A DNA stretch of 40,287 nucleotides, from positions 1-40,287 of the forward strand of contig DATGLE010000160.1 in assembly GCA_035294325.1 (NCBI GenBank), read 5' to 3'. A program made the position numbers and the translations under genes. Below the pieces are notes generated by a model. It worked only from the letters and a program-made list of their open reading frames with translations, made no database searches and was not told the DNA's origin. This DNA is from DATGLE01 sp035294325. GTDB lineage: Bacteria > Chloroflexota > Ktedonobacteria > Ktedonobacterales > Ktedonobacteraceae. Below, piece by piece: positions 23,659-32,262 of this stretch; the first letter of the stretch is position 1; the number at the start of each line of letters is the position of its first letter.

Positions 23659-24693
23659 ATGGAACCCATCAATCTTTTCGACTATGAGGCGCTGGCGCAG
23701 CAACGCCTGGAACCTGCCGTCTGGGACTATTACCAGGGCGGCAGCGGCGATGAGGTCACGCTGCGAGAGAACCGCGCCGCCTTCGAGCGCATCCTGCTGA
23801 GGCCGCGCGTGCTGGTCGATGTCAGCGCCATCGACATGCGCACTACAGTGCTACAAACACCGGTGCGTATGCCCATCCTCATCGCCCCTACGGCGGCACA
23901 CAGCCTCGCCCATCCCCAGGGTGAACTGGCGACAGCGCGCGCCGCAGGCCGCGCCGGCACGGTGATGATCGTCAGCACCACCGCCAGTTACAGCATCGAA
24001 GAGGTGGCCGCGGTTGCCGGAGGGGAACTGTGGTTGCAGCTCTACTCGCATCACAGCCGCGAGACGACGGGCCAGCTGGTGCGGCGCGCCGAGAGTGCAG
24101 GCTACCGCGCCATCGTCCTCACCGTCGACACACCATTCCTGGGACGCCGCGAACGCGATATCCGCAATCACTTCCTGATCGGCAAGCGCGTCCGGCTCCC
24201 CAACTTCCCTCCCGATGCGGCAGAGTCGTCAGCCCGGCGGCACCTGGTCGACACCTGGGAGACCGTCGACTGGCTCCAATCCTTCACGAAGCTGCCGGTC
24301 CTGCTCAAGGGGATCCTGCGCGGGGACGACGCACAGATGGCGGCGGAACGGGGCGTAGCAGGAATTATCGTTTCCAATCATGGCGGGCGACAGCTTGACG
24401 GCACCCTTGCCAGCATCGAGGCACTGCCAGAAGTTGCCGGGGCTGTGGCGGGTCGCTGCGAGGTCTACGTCGATGGCGGCATACGCCGGGGCAGCGATGT
24501 GTTGAAGGCTCTGGCGCTGGGAGCACGGGCGGTGTTGATCGGGCGCCCGGCGCTCTGGGGGCTGGCCGCCGATGGAGAAGCGGGCGTATATCGCGTGCTC
24601 GAACTCCTGCGCGCCGAACTGGAACTGACCATGGCGCTCTCCGGCTCGCCCTCGCTGTCGAGCGTTGATCGTTCCCTGCTTAAAATATCATGA
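23659..24693 (+). CDS. FMN-dependent alpha-hydroxy acid oxidase/dehydrogenase
   Basis: Protein of 344 residues in the family of glycolate oxidase, lactate oxidase and L-lactate dehydrogenase LldD. It folds as an FMN-binding TIM barrel that oxidises 2-hydroxy acids to 2-oxo acids. Visible motifs are WDYYQGGSGDE with the conserved Tyr near 24, PILIAPTA for FMN, LTVDTPFLGRRERD, the catalytic His in SNHGGRQLDG, and the phosphate-binding VYVDGGIRRGSDVLKALALGARAVLIGRP. The start at 23659 follows AAGGA and gives the standard N-terminus. An in-frame start at 23605 would add residues from the palindrome region and is rejected. The substrate cannot be decided from sequence alone. Confidence 0.92.
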   Translation: MEPINLFDYEALAQQRLEPAVWDYYQGGSGDEVTLRENRAAFERILLRPRVLVDVSAIDMRTTVLQTPVRMPILIAPTAAHSLAHPQGELATARAAGRAGTVMIVSTTASYSIEEVAAVAGGELWLQLYSHHSRETTGQLVRRAESAGYRAIVLTVDTPFLGRRERDIRNHFLIGKRVRLPNFPPDAAESSARRHLVDTWETVDWLQSFTKLPVLLKGILRGDDAQMAAERGVAGIIVSNHGGRQLDGTLASIEALPEVAGAVAGRCEVYVDGGIRRGSDVLKALALGARAVLIGRPALWGLAADGEAGVYRVLELLRAELELTMALSGSPSLSSVDRSLLKIS

Positions 24694-24728
24694 AAATAGC
24701 ACTATTTATCACGGAATATCACGAATTA

Positions 24729-24757
24729 TTGATCTGGTCAAGTTTTTGTGTTACATT
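24729..24757 (+). promoter_or_regulatory. Possible promoter of the structured RNA / methyltransferase
   Basis: TTGATC (24729-24734) and TACATT (24752-24757) with 17 bases between. Predicted transcription starts near 24764, directly before the folded region. Confidence 0.45.
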
Positions 24758-24763
24758 TGAAGC

Positions 24764-24960
24764 ACCTCCTGAACAGAAAGGAGGATACAGGTAACTACTC
24801 AGGTCCTCTCTTCACCAGACGGCCAGGCGCCGGCGGCACTGCGCCAGTGTTGAGGTAGATGGTGCGCGGGGCGAACGCCGCCCGTCTCGCGCGCCATCTA
24901 CCCCGGCGAACAGGCCGCCGGAGGTGGCCGGGAAACCTGAATAGTTATGGGCGAAGAGCG
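24764..24960 (+). ncRNA. Putative structured RNA (rod-like, unassigned)
   Basis: Nested complementary segments account for most of this stretch. P1 is 24792-24804 with 24935-24947 (13 pairs, one G-U). P2 is 24821-24824 with 24926-24929 and 24830-24837 with 24914-24921. A small hairpin ACTG-CGC-CAGT is at 24838-24848. P3 is 24854-24868 with 24888-24902 (15 pairs, one G-U). The apical hairpin is GGGCG-AACGC-CGCCC at 24869-24883. The result is a rod with a large asymmetric bubble. It could be a 6S-like RNA, a cis-regulator of the methyltransferase 35 bases downstream, or a degenerate palindromic repeat. I match it to no known riboswitch consensus. Confidence 0.5.
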
Positions 24961-24994
24961 CCTCACGTAGTAAGATTGAAGGGTAGGGGGCCAG

Positions 24995-25804
24995 ATGAAC
25001 AGAGATGATGACGATGGCGCAGGATTATTCAGCCCGTGGTCAGAGCTACAGGCATTGCTCCGCAATTATATTCCCCTGCTGCCGGAAGAGGTCGACGTAA
25101 TGAAGGTGGAAAAGGTGCTCGATGCAGGCTGCGGTGGCGGACAATGGGTACGCGACCTGGCGAGTAACTATCCGCTCATCAAAGTGGTAGGGCTGGATCA
25201 CGATGCCGAGGCTATCAGGTATGCCAGCCAGCTGGCGCACATCTACGGCCAGGCCAATGCTACCTTTATCGCAGGCGATTTCTACCACATGAGCGAGTTT
25301 GAAGATAGCTCCTTCGATGTAGTGCATGCTCGCTTTCTCTCGCTCGTCGTGCCTCTCGCGCGCTGGACCGAGTTCATGAATGAATGCCTGCGCGTATGCC
25401 GCCCCGGCGGTCACATCATTATCACCGAAGCGAGTTTTCCGCAGACGAGCAGCATGGCCTGGTTCGCCTGGGGACAATTCCTTGAGCAAGGCTTCAAACG
25501 CATGGGCTGCCAGCCCTTCGAGGTGCAGCGCGCGAGCAGCGAATTGAAACTGCCCTCCTGGTCGATCCTGCGCAAGCATCTCCAGTTCATCGATCTGGCG
25601 GCGGGCGCTTACGCTCACGACTGGCTCTATCTGCACGCGCCGCGCCTGCTGGAAGCGAGCAAGACCTTTCTTCTCAGGTCCGGCGTGGTCAACGGTGAAC
25701 GTGTCGTTGAGCAACTCTGCCGTAATGTCTTCGCCGACCTCTGCGACGATACATTCACCGGGCGCTGGATTGTGAGCACGCTGGTCAGTCAGAAGAGTTC
25801 ATGA
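24995..25804 (+). CDS. SAM-dependent class I methyltransferase
   Basis: Protein of 269 residues. The Rossmann methyltransferase core carries SAM motif I VLDAGCGGGQWV (about 39-50), the acidic residue after strand 2 in VVGLDHDAEAI, motif II-like AGDFYHM, and SSFDVVHARF with LRVCRPGGHIIITE, typical of Methyltransf_11/25. The C-terminal part (about 155-269) is helical and probably binds the substrate, which is unknown. It sits alone behind the putative structured RNA. A weak purine-rich site, AAGGGTAGGGGG, precedes the ATG. Confidence 0.88.
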   Translation: MNRDDDDGAGLFSPWSELQALLRNYIPLLPEEVDVMKVEKVLDAGCGGGQWVRDLASNYPLIKVVGLDHDAEAIRYASQLAHIYGQANATFIAGDFYHMSEFEDSSFDVVHARFLSLVVPLARWTEFMNECLRVCRPGGHIIITEASFPQTSSMAWFAWGQFLEQGFKRMGCQPFEVQRASSELKLPSWSILRKHLQFIDLAAGAYAHDWLYLHAPRLLEASKTFLLRSGVVNGERVVEQLCRNVFADLCDDTFTGRWIVSTLVSQKSS

Positions 25805-26120
25805 GCGGCTCCTCTTGCCTGCTCACTACGACGTGCAAGGCAGAGACCGTGACCCGCCCCGGACCAAAGCCGCCCGGCTCCAGCGCCTGCGCGAGAACCA
25901 CATCCGCCAGTTGCGCAGGGTAGACATCCAGGGCGATGATCCCCGCGGGCGCACCGGACAGAGACGCTTCGATCCCTGTGCCTGAGCCAGAGCCTGCGGC
26001 GGGAAGAAGCGCGTGGATAGAATGTACTCTCAGGCTTGCCTTGAGAGGAAAAAGGATATATACTATTGACCTGTAAGGAATATCCAGATTCCTGCCTTCA
26101 GAAATACGCGAAAGTTTTTG
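25785..26120 (-). pseudogene. Coding remnant without a start codon, antiparallel to the methyltransferase end
   Basis: On the minus strand a frame stays open for about 111 codons and ends at TGA 25785-25787, overlapping the methyltransferase 3' end. The last 70 codons read like real protein (TGIEASLSGAPAGIIALD, VYPAQLADVVLAQALEPGG, FGPGRVTVSALHVVV) with GC-rich third positions. No ATG or other plausible initiation codon with a ribosome site is found in the frame, and the 5' part has low coding character. I interpret it as the 3' end of a decayed gene of unknown family. Confidence 0.4.
26036..26064 (+). promoter_or_regulatory. Sigma-70-like promoter upstream of the tRNA-like sequence and tig
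   Basis: TTGCCT (26036-26041) and TATACT (26059-26064) with an exact 17-base spacer. It could drive transcription through the tRNA-like sequence at 26217 and on to tig at 26548. The remaining non-coding bases up to 26547 hold only short inverted repeats. Confidence 0.5.
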
Positions 26121-26216
26121 TCAGGAAGCCAGAAATACCTTGTGACAACTCTGGTCAATCGTGGGTATAAACGAAGGCAGATCGATGAACTGGCCTGTCA
26201 GACCTGTTTGTATCAA

Positions 26217-26285
26217 GCGGGCGGTGATTCTAAGCGTACCTGCCTTCCAGGCAGGCTGTCGCGGATTCGAGTCCCGTCTCCCGCT
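26217..26285 (+). tRNA. tRNA-Gly(TCC)-like sequence lacking a D arm, possible pseudogene
   Basis: The acceptor GCGGGCG (26217-26223) pairs with CTCCCGC (26278-26284) with one mismatch, and two extra A-T pairs extend the helix outward. The anticodon arm is perfect: CCTGC, loop CTTCCAG, GCAGG, anticodon TCC at 26246-26248. The T arm GCGGA-TTCGAGT-CCCGT is close to bacterial tRNA-Gly but has A opposite C at its inner pair. Only 15 bases lie between acceptor and anticodon stems and they form no D stem and no GG-containing loop. It is either a decayed tRNA-Gly or an aberrant tRNA-like RNA. Confidence 0.5.
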
Positions 26286-26547
26286 TAGAGGTCGTATCTA
26301 AGGGAGGGCAATCGCCGGGATTGCTCCTCTGTGGGCAAGTGCATACGCAAACCCACACGAGAGACATAGATCACAACGCTTTGAAAATCGCTGAACATGG
26401 TTGAGACTGCTGGCGCTGTTGTGGGGTGGTCTATGGTCGGGTTTGCCTCCCTGTGCTTCCCATAGCCTGTTCACTCAGTTGCCGTAGACCAGGTTTTCAG
26501 GATTATCGAGCAGATCAATACAGAACGATCAATCTATTGGAGGAAAT

Positions 26548-28005
26548 GTGAAGGTCTCTGTTGAAAAGCTGCCAACGAGCGAGGCCGTCCTTGAAGTAGA
26601 TGTGACTTGGGACGAGATGGAAAAAGCCTCGGAAAAGGCGTATCGCAAACTGGTGCAAAAGGTCGATGTCCAGGGCTTCCGCCGAGGCAAGGCACCGCGT
26701 TCCCTTCTGGAGCGCAAGCTGGGCAAGGAGTACATCTACCAGGAAGGTCTCGATGATCTCATTGCTGAGACCTATCGCAATACGCTCAAAGAATACGAAC
26801 TTACCCCTATTACACAGCCGAAACTGGAAGCTCCGACCCTTGAGATGGGACAGCCCTACCACTTCAGCCTGACCGTGCCGATTATCACTCCCGTTGAGCT
26901 TGCCGACTATCATGCCATGCATTTTGAGCGCGAAGATGTCAGCGTTACCTCGGAAGAGGTTGATAAGGAGCTTGAAGCGCTGCGTAACCGCCAGGCAAGC
27001 TGGGAGGTTGTTGAACGCCCGGCCGCCATTGGAGATCGCGTTACTGCCGACCTGAAGCTGACGGTGGAAGGGGAAAGCGTCTCCGATTTAAAGGACCATA
27101 CCTTTGAGCTTACTGACAAGGGCGGAGGTATCTTCACGGGGATGGATGAGAACGTGGTAGGGATGCAGGCGGGTGAGAGCAAATCCTTCTCTACCACGAT
27201 CCCTGAAGATTACAGCAATGAAAAGCTGGCGGGGAAACGGGCCGATTATGAGATAACGCTCCACAAGGTGGAGGAGAAGCATCTCCCCGAACTGGATGAT
27301 GCCTTCGCGGAGAAGGTCAGCGAGGGCCAGTATCAGACGCTGGAAGATCTGAGCAAGGCGCTGAGCGATAATATCCTTGAGAATAAGAAGCGCCAGGCCA
27401 ACGGTGCCCTACGGGAGAAGGTCCTCAACGCCCTGATCGAGCAATCAAAGTTCACGATCCACCCGCTGCTGATCGATGAAGAGGTCGAGGATATGATGCA
27501 TCAGACCTCGCATATGCTCGAACGCCAGCATCTCTCGATGGAGCAGTACTTGCTGATAATGCGCAAGAGCCGCGAAGAGTATATGCAGGAGTTGCGACCA
27601 GAGGCGGAAAAGCGTGTCAAGCGCGAACTGGTACTGGATGAAGTGGCGAACAGGGAGCATATCGAGGTTGAGGCGCAGGAGATCGAGGCGCTCTTTAACG
27701 CCTATGCCCAGATAGGACAGAATCTGCCGCGTACCGAGGCGGGCATTCGGGCGCTCGCATTAAGCTACCGGCGCGAGAAGACCCTGAGCCGTTTGATAGA
27801 ATTGATAGCTGGCCCCGATCCAGATGCAGAGGGCAGTGGGAGTGTGTCAGAAGAAGCAGAGGAAGCGACTGTGGAGAATGCGCAGGCCGCTGCGTTCGCC
27901 GGCGAGGCCGCCGCGCAGGAAGCGCATACTGAGAGCGAAAAAGCCGAGGAACCGGCTGCTGTAACTCCTCCATCAGACGCCCGGGCTGCTGAGAAAGTAG
28001 AGTAA
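26548..28005 (+). CDS. tig: Trigger factor, ribosome-associated chaperone and prolyl isomerase
   Basis: Protein of 485 residues that binds near the ribosome exit tunnel and shields nascent chains. The N-terminal ribosome-binding domain carries the signature GFRRGKAPRSLLE (about 48-60). An FKBP-type PPIase region follows (about 155-245, GDRVTADLKL to DYEITLHKVEEKHLPELDDAF), then the helical C-terminal chaperone arms. The end is an Ala/Glu-rich tail of about 55 residues, longer than usual. The start is GTG with GGAGG four bases upstream; the overlapping ATG is immediately followed by a stop. It is first in a tig-clpX-lon series. Confidence 0.97.
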   Translation: MKVSVEKLPTSEAVLEVDVTWDEMEKASEKAYRKLVQKVDVQGFRRGKAPRSLLERKLGKEYIYQEGLDDLIAETYRNTLKEYELTPITQPKLEAPTLEMGQPYHFSLTVPIITPVELADYHAMHFEREDVSVTSEEVDKELEALRNRQASWEVVERPAAIGDRVTADLKLTVEGESVSDLKDHTFELTDKGGGIFTGMDENVVGMQAGESKSFSTTIPEDYSNEKLAGKRADYEITLHKVEEKHLPELDDAFAEKVSEGQYQTLEDLSKALSDNILENKKRQANGALREKVLNALIEQSKFTIHPLLIDEEVEDMMHQTSHMLERQHLSMEQYLLIMRKSREEYMQELRPEAEKRVKRELVLDEVANREHIEVEAQEIEALFNAYAQIGQNLPRTEAGIRALALSYRREKTLSRLIELIAGPDPDAEGSGSVSEEAEEATVENAQAAAFAGEAAAQEAHTESEKAEEPAAVTPPSDARAAEKVE

Positions 28006-28054
28006 CGATGCGACCACCATGTGCAATGTTGCACTTGCAGGAAAGGTGACGAAC

Positions 28055-29338
28055 GTGGCAAACTCGAAAAACATACGGACGACATACCGCTGCTCGTTTT
28101 GCGGCAAAAGCCAGGACCAGGTTCAACGATTGATTGCCGGTCCTGGCGGTGTCTATATCTGTGACGAGTGTATCGACCTGTGCCGGGAAATCATCGACGA
28201 GGAGCAGGCCACCGCTGCGAATAAGCCACGCCTGCAAACAGGCAAAATACCCACTCCCAAGAAGATCTACGAGCAATTGAGCAATTACGTCATCGGGCAG
28301 GAACGCGCGAAGAAAACGCTGGCCGTGGCTGTATATAACCACTACAAGCGTATCGGGGTGGGCATGCAGATCGACGATGTGGAGCTGGGTAAAAGCAATA
28401 TCCTGATGATCGGGCCGACGGGGTGTGGCAAAACGCTGCTGGCCCAGACGCTGGCGAAGATCCTGGATGTTCCTTTCTGCATTGCGGATGCCACGGCGTT
28501 GACGGAGGCCGGCTATGTCGGCGAGGATGTTGAGAACATTCTGCTGCGCCTGATCCAGACGGCGGACTTTGATGTGGCGCGCGCCGAACGCGGCATCGTC
28601 TACATTGATGAGATCGATAAGATCGCCCGCAAGTCTGATAATCCCTCGATTACGCGCGATGTCTCAGGTGAGGGTGTGCAGCAGGCACTGCTCAAAATTA
28701 TCGAGGGCACCATCGCTAATGTCCCCCCCCAGGGTGGGCGCAAGCATCCCCACCAGGATTTCATTCAGATCAATACCGGCAATATTCTGTTTATCTGCGG
28801 CGGCGCTTTTGAGGGCCTCGATAAGATCGTAGAGCAGCGCCTGGGCAGCAATAAGACGATAGGCTTCCGTGCCAGACATGACACCGCGGATAAAGAGGTC
28901 GAGGAATCGGTCCTGACCAGGCTCATCCCCGATGACCTGCTGAAGTACGGCCTGATCCCCGAATTTGTGGGGCGCCTGCCTGTGGTGGTATCGCTGGATA
29001 GCCTTGATCGCGAGGCCCTGATCCGCATTCTGACCGAACCCAGGAATGCCGTCATCAAGCAATATCAGAAGTTTTTGCAGCTTGATCGCGTGGAACTTGT
29101 CTTTACGAGCGATGCTCTTGAAGCAGCGGCCGAGGGCGCTCTAAAGCAGCGCACAGGGGCAAGGGGCCTGCGCACGATTATCGAGGACGTGCTGCTCGAT
29201 GTAATGTATGAGATTCCATCTCGCTCCGATGTGAAGAAAGTTATCATTAACGGGGATGTGATTACCGGTAGCCATAAACCGCTGGTTGTGACGCGCAGCG
29301 AGCGCGCCCCGGCATATTCCGAAGATGAGTCCGCTTAA
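28055..29338 (+). CDS. clpX: ATP-dependent Clp protease ATP-binding subunit ClpX
   Basis: AAA+ unfoldase that feeds substrates to ClpP, 427 residues. The zinc-binding domain CSFCGKSQDQVQRL ... CDECIDLC is at the N-terminus. Walker A is GPTGCGKTLLAQ, the pore loop GYVGEDVEN, Walker B IVYIDEIDKIAR, and the sensor region GARGLRTIIEDVLLDVMYE. GTG 28055 is chosen because AGGAAAGG lies eight bases upstream and the zinc domain follows after a normal short leader. ATG 28019 and GTG 28046 in the same frame have poorer sites. It starts 50 bases after tig. clpP, often between tig and clpX, is not here. Confidence 0.97.
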   Translation: MANSKNIRTTYRCSFCGKSQDQVQRLIAGPGGVYICDECIDLCREIIDEEQATAANKPRLQTGKIPTPKKIYEQLSNYVIGQERAKKTLAVAVYNHYKRIGVGMQIDDVELGKSNILMIGPTGCGKTLLAQTLAKILDVPFCIADATALTEAGYVGEDVENILLRLIQTADFDVARAERGIVYIDEIDKIARKSDNPSITRDVSGEGVQQALLKIIEGTIANVPPQGGRKHPHQDFIQINTGNILFICGGAFEGLDKIVEQRLGSNKTIGFRARHDTADKEVEESVLTRLIPDDLLKYGLIPEFVGRLPVVVSLDSLDREALIRILTEPRNAVIKQYQKFLQLDRVELVFTSDALEAAAEGALKQRTGARGLRTIIEDVLLDVMYEIPSRSDVKKVIINGDVITGSHKPLVVTRSERAPAYSEDESA

Positions 29339-29396
29339 CGCTGGCTCTTTTTCTTTTACAGGTAGTTGATCGAACAGGAGAGACAGGCGGAAACCA

Positions 29397-32033
29397 ATGA
29401 ATGAGCAAGAACACCAGAAGATAGACCAGGATGTAGACGAGGTGTATCCTCTGGTGACGTTAAAAAACATCGTTGCGTTTCCTCATAATCGTCATGCGCT
29501 CAATATTGCGCGCGAAAAAACGGTGCGGGCTGTCGAAGAGGCGATGATGCGTCCTGATCGCATGCTCATTACCGCGACGCAGCGCAACGCAGAAATAGAT
29601 GATCCCCAGCCTAAAGATATCTACTCTATCGGTACGCTGGCCGAGGTGACGACCATGCACCGGCAGCATGACGGCAGTCTCCAGGTGCTGGTGCGGGGCG
29701 TCAGCCGCGTGCAGATTGAAGAATACCAGGACTTCGAGCCTTTCATTCGTGTGCGGGTGAATATAGAGCCGGAGAGCCAGAGCAAGGGTTCGCAGGCCGA
29801 CGCTTTTGTGCGCCATGCCACGCATCTGTTTGAACGCTATGCGCAGCTCAATCGCCGCTTCTCGGCGGAAGATATCAATTCGATAGTGGCGATCAGAACG
29901 CCAGCACGTCTCTCTGATACGCTGGCCGCTCACCTGGTCACTGATCTGGAGCAGCAGCAGGACCTGCTGGAAACCCTCGATCCGATGGAGCGCCTCGAGA
30001 AAATCTGCGTGATTATGGGCAACGAGATCGAGATCCTCGAACTCGAAACCACTATCCGCAGTCGTGTACGCTCCCAGGTAGATCGTACCCAGAAGGAATT
30101 CTACCTGCGCGAGCAGTTGCGCGCGATCCAGGAAGAGCTGGGTATGGAGACCTCTACGGAGGCGGATGAACTGCGCGCGAAGTTGCGGGAAAAAGCGCTG
30201 CCGCCGGAGGTCGCCTCCAAAGTACAGAAGGAGATTGATCGGCTGGAGCGCACGCCCCCACAATCGGCCGAGATCACGGTGATTCGCTCCTATATCGATT
30301 GGGTGCTGGCCCTGCCCTGGCTGGAGCGCACCGAGGATAGCTTCGATATCGAGGCGACGCGGCGAATCCTTGATGAAGATCATTATGGTCTGGAGGGCAT
30401 CAAGGAGCGTATCATCGAGTTCCTGGCGGTGCGCCAGCTGCGCCAGCAGTTCGCCAATCGCGGCGGCCATCTCAAGCACGAGGGACAGGGCCAGATCCTG
30501 TGCTTCATCGGCCCGCCCGGGGTTGGCAAGACATCTCTCGGCTATTCTATCGCTCGCGCCCTCGGACGCAAGTTCGCGCGCATCTCGCTGGGCGGCGTAC
30601 ACGACGAGGCGGAAATTCGTGGACATCGCCGCACCTATGTCGGCGCTCTGCCAGGACGCATCATCCAGAGCATGAAGACGGTGGGCGTGCGCAATCCGGT
30701 CTTCTTGCTGGATGAGATCGATAAGATCTCGTCGGAGTATCGCGGCGATCCTTCTTCCGCTCTGCTTGAGGTGCTTGATCCCGAGCAGAACAGCACGTTT
30801 ACTGACCACTATCTCGAAATGCCCTTCGACCTCTCCGAAGTTTTCTTTATCTGTACCGGCAATGTGAAGTACCAGATCCCGCGCGCGCTGGCGGACCGTA
30901 TGGATATCATTGATCTTCCAGGCTATATGCTGGAGGAGAAGGTAAATATCGGCATACGCCACCTGCTGCCCCATGTGCTAAGCGAGCACGGCCTCACGCC
31001 CGAGCAGGTGAAGATCCCGCGCGCCACGATGCAGCGCATTGTCACCGACTATACGCGGGAAGCGGGGGTGCGCAATCTGGAGCGGCAACTGGCGACGATC
31101 TGCCGCAAGGTAGCGCTCACCGTGCTGGAAAAGCCTGGCACCCATGTGCGCGTGACCGCCAACAATCTTTCGCACTACCTGGGCACGCCGCGCTATAGCA
31201 ACGCTCCGCCGCTGCTGCGCACGCAGATCGGGGCCGCGATGGGCCTGGCTGTTACCGAGAATGGCGGCATTCTCCTGCCGGTTGAGGTGGTAACGATGGT
31301 CGGCAAGGGTGATCTGCTGGTCACGGGGCAGCTGGGCGATGTGATGCGCGAGTCGGCGATAGCTGCGCTCTCCTATATTCGTACACGAGCTACCGAACTG
31401 CACATCGATCCAAACTTCCAGGAAGGAACCGATCTGCATATTCACCTGCCAGAAACCGCGATTCCTAAGGATGGTCCCTCAGCCGGTATTACCATCGCTA
31501 CCGCCCTGGTGTCCGCTCTTACGCGCCGTCCGGTGCGCAATGATCTGGCGATGACAGGCGAGGTGACGCTGCTTGGCAGCGTGCTGGGTATTGGCGGCCT
31601 GAAAGAGAAGGTGCTTGCCGCGCAGCAGGCGAATATTGCGCATCTGATTATTCCTGCGGACAACAAAAAGGATCTGGCCGAAATTCCCGCCAGAATTCGC
31701 CAGCGTGTACAGTTTACCTTTGTTGAGACGATGGATGAGGTGATCGAGCAGGCTTTGCTCGATGCCCCTCCTTCTTCTGATCGGGAGGAGACACCTGCGG
31801 AGCAAGAGAACCGGCCCGAGAATGGAGGGTCGCTTCCCCTGCGCATCGATGAGCGCATGCCTGTGCTGCACGAGCAAAATTTACGGCGCAGCGGCAGGCC
31901 ATCCGCCGGGAGCGATGAGCACGAAGCCGGTGAAGCGGATGCACCGGCCTTTATGGTCCCACCGGCCGACCACACAGCGCATCATCTGTACCCGCAGGCC
32001 CGGCCAACGTCGAATGATACATCCATCAGCTAA
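29397..32033 (+). CDS. lon: ATP-dependent Lon protease
   Basis: Full-length LonA protease of 878 residues for removal of misfolded and regulatory proteins. It has an N-terminal substrate-binding LON domain (about 14-205), a coiled-coil linker, AAA+ Walker A GPPGVGKTS (about 371-379) and Walker B FLLDEIDKIS. The serine protease domain has catalytic Ser695 in PKDGPSAG and Lys738 in GGLKEKV, a spacing of 43 residues as in E. coli Lon. About 75 disordered residues rich in Glu, Pro, Ser and His extend the C-terminus. The gene lies 58 bases downstream of clpX, probably in the same transcript. Confidence 0.98.
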   Translation: MNEQEHQKIDQDVDEVYPLVTLKNIVAFPHNRHALNIAREKTVRAVEEAMMRPDRMLITATQRNAEIDDPQPKDIYSIGTLAEVTTMHRQHDGSLQVLVRGVSRVQIEEYQDFEPFIRVRVNIEPESQSKGSQADAFVRHATHLFERYAQLNRRFSAEDINSIVAIRTPARLSDTLAAHLVTDLEQQQDLLETLDPMERLEKICVIMGNEIEILELETTIRSRVRSQVDRTQKEFYLREQLRAIQEELGMETSTEADELRAKLREKALPPEVASKVQKEIDRLERTPPQSAEITVIRSYIDWVLALPWLERTEDSFDIEATRRILDEDHYGLEGIKERIIEFLAVRQLRQQFANRGGHLKHEGQGQILCFIGPPGVGKTSLGYSIARALGRKFARISLGGVHDEAEIRGHRRTYVGALPGRIIQSMKTVGVRNPVFLLDEIDKISSEYRGDPSSALLEVLDPEQNSTFTDHYLEMPFDLSEVFFICTGNVKYQIPRALADRMDIIDLPGYMLEEKVNIGIRHLLPHVLSEHGLTPEQVKIPRATMQRIVTDYTREAGVRNLERQLATICRKVALTVLEKPGTHVRVTANNLSHYLGTPRYSNAPPLLRTQIGAAMGLAVTENGGILLPVEVVTMVGKGDLLVTGQLGDVMRESAIAALSYIRTRATELHIDPNFQEGTDLHIHLPETAIPKDGPSAGITIATALVSALTRRPVRNDLAMTGEVTLLGSVLGIGGLKEKVLAAQQANIAHLIIPADNKKDLAEIPARIRQRVQFTFVETMDEVIEQALLDAPPSSDREETPAEQENRPENGGSLPLRIDERMPVLHEQNLRRSGRPSAGSDEHEAGEADAPAFMVPPADHTAHHLYPQARPTSNDTSIS

Positions 32034-32262
32034 AAATAGCGGCCTGCATCGTTCTACCAGAGAGGATATCAAGCAGTATGCCGGGGAAACGCTGCTTTTT
32101 CGCCGTTCGTTACGGATGAGTTTGCATGAGCGAATTGCGTAATCCGGGCTAGTACATTCGGTTTACAATCACAACTTTTCCGAATGAACTGCGTATGTAC
32201 ATATATGCTCTAACCGGCAAGCTCTTATCAATTCAATATCATACAAAGAGAGGGATGGCAAC

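Noticed and set aside
24764..24960. TPP, cobalamin or cyclic-di-GMP riboswitch
   Set aside because: Short matches such as ACCTGA were noted, but the conserved cores of those classes are absent.
26217..26285. Functional canonical tRNA-Gly
   Set aside because: The D arm is too short to form and the inner T-stem pair is mismatched, so it is listed only as tRNA-like.
29460..30974. Open frame of about 500 codons on the minus strand
   Set aside because: Antisense shadow of lon. The plus strand encodes a full, conserved protease.
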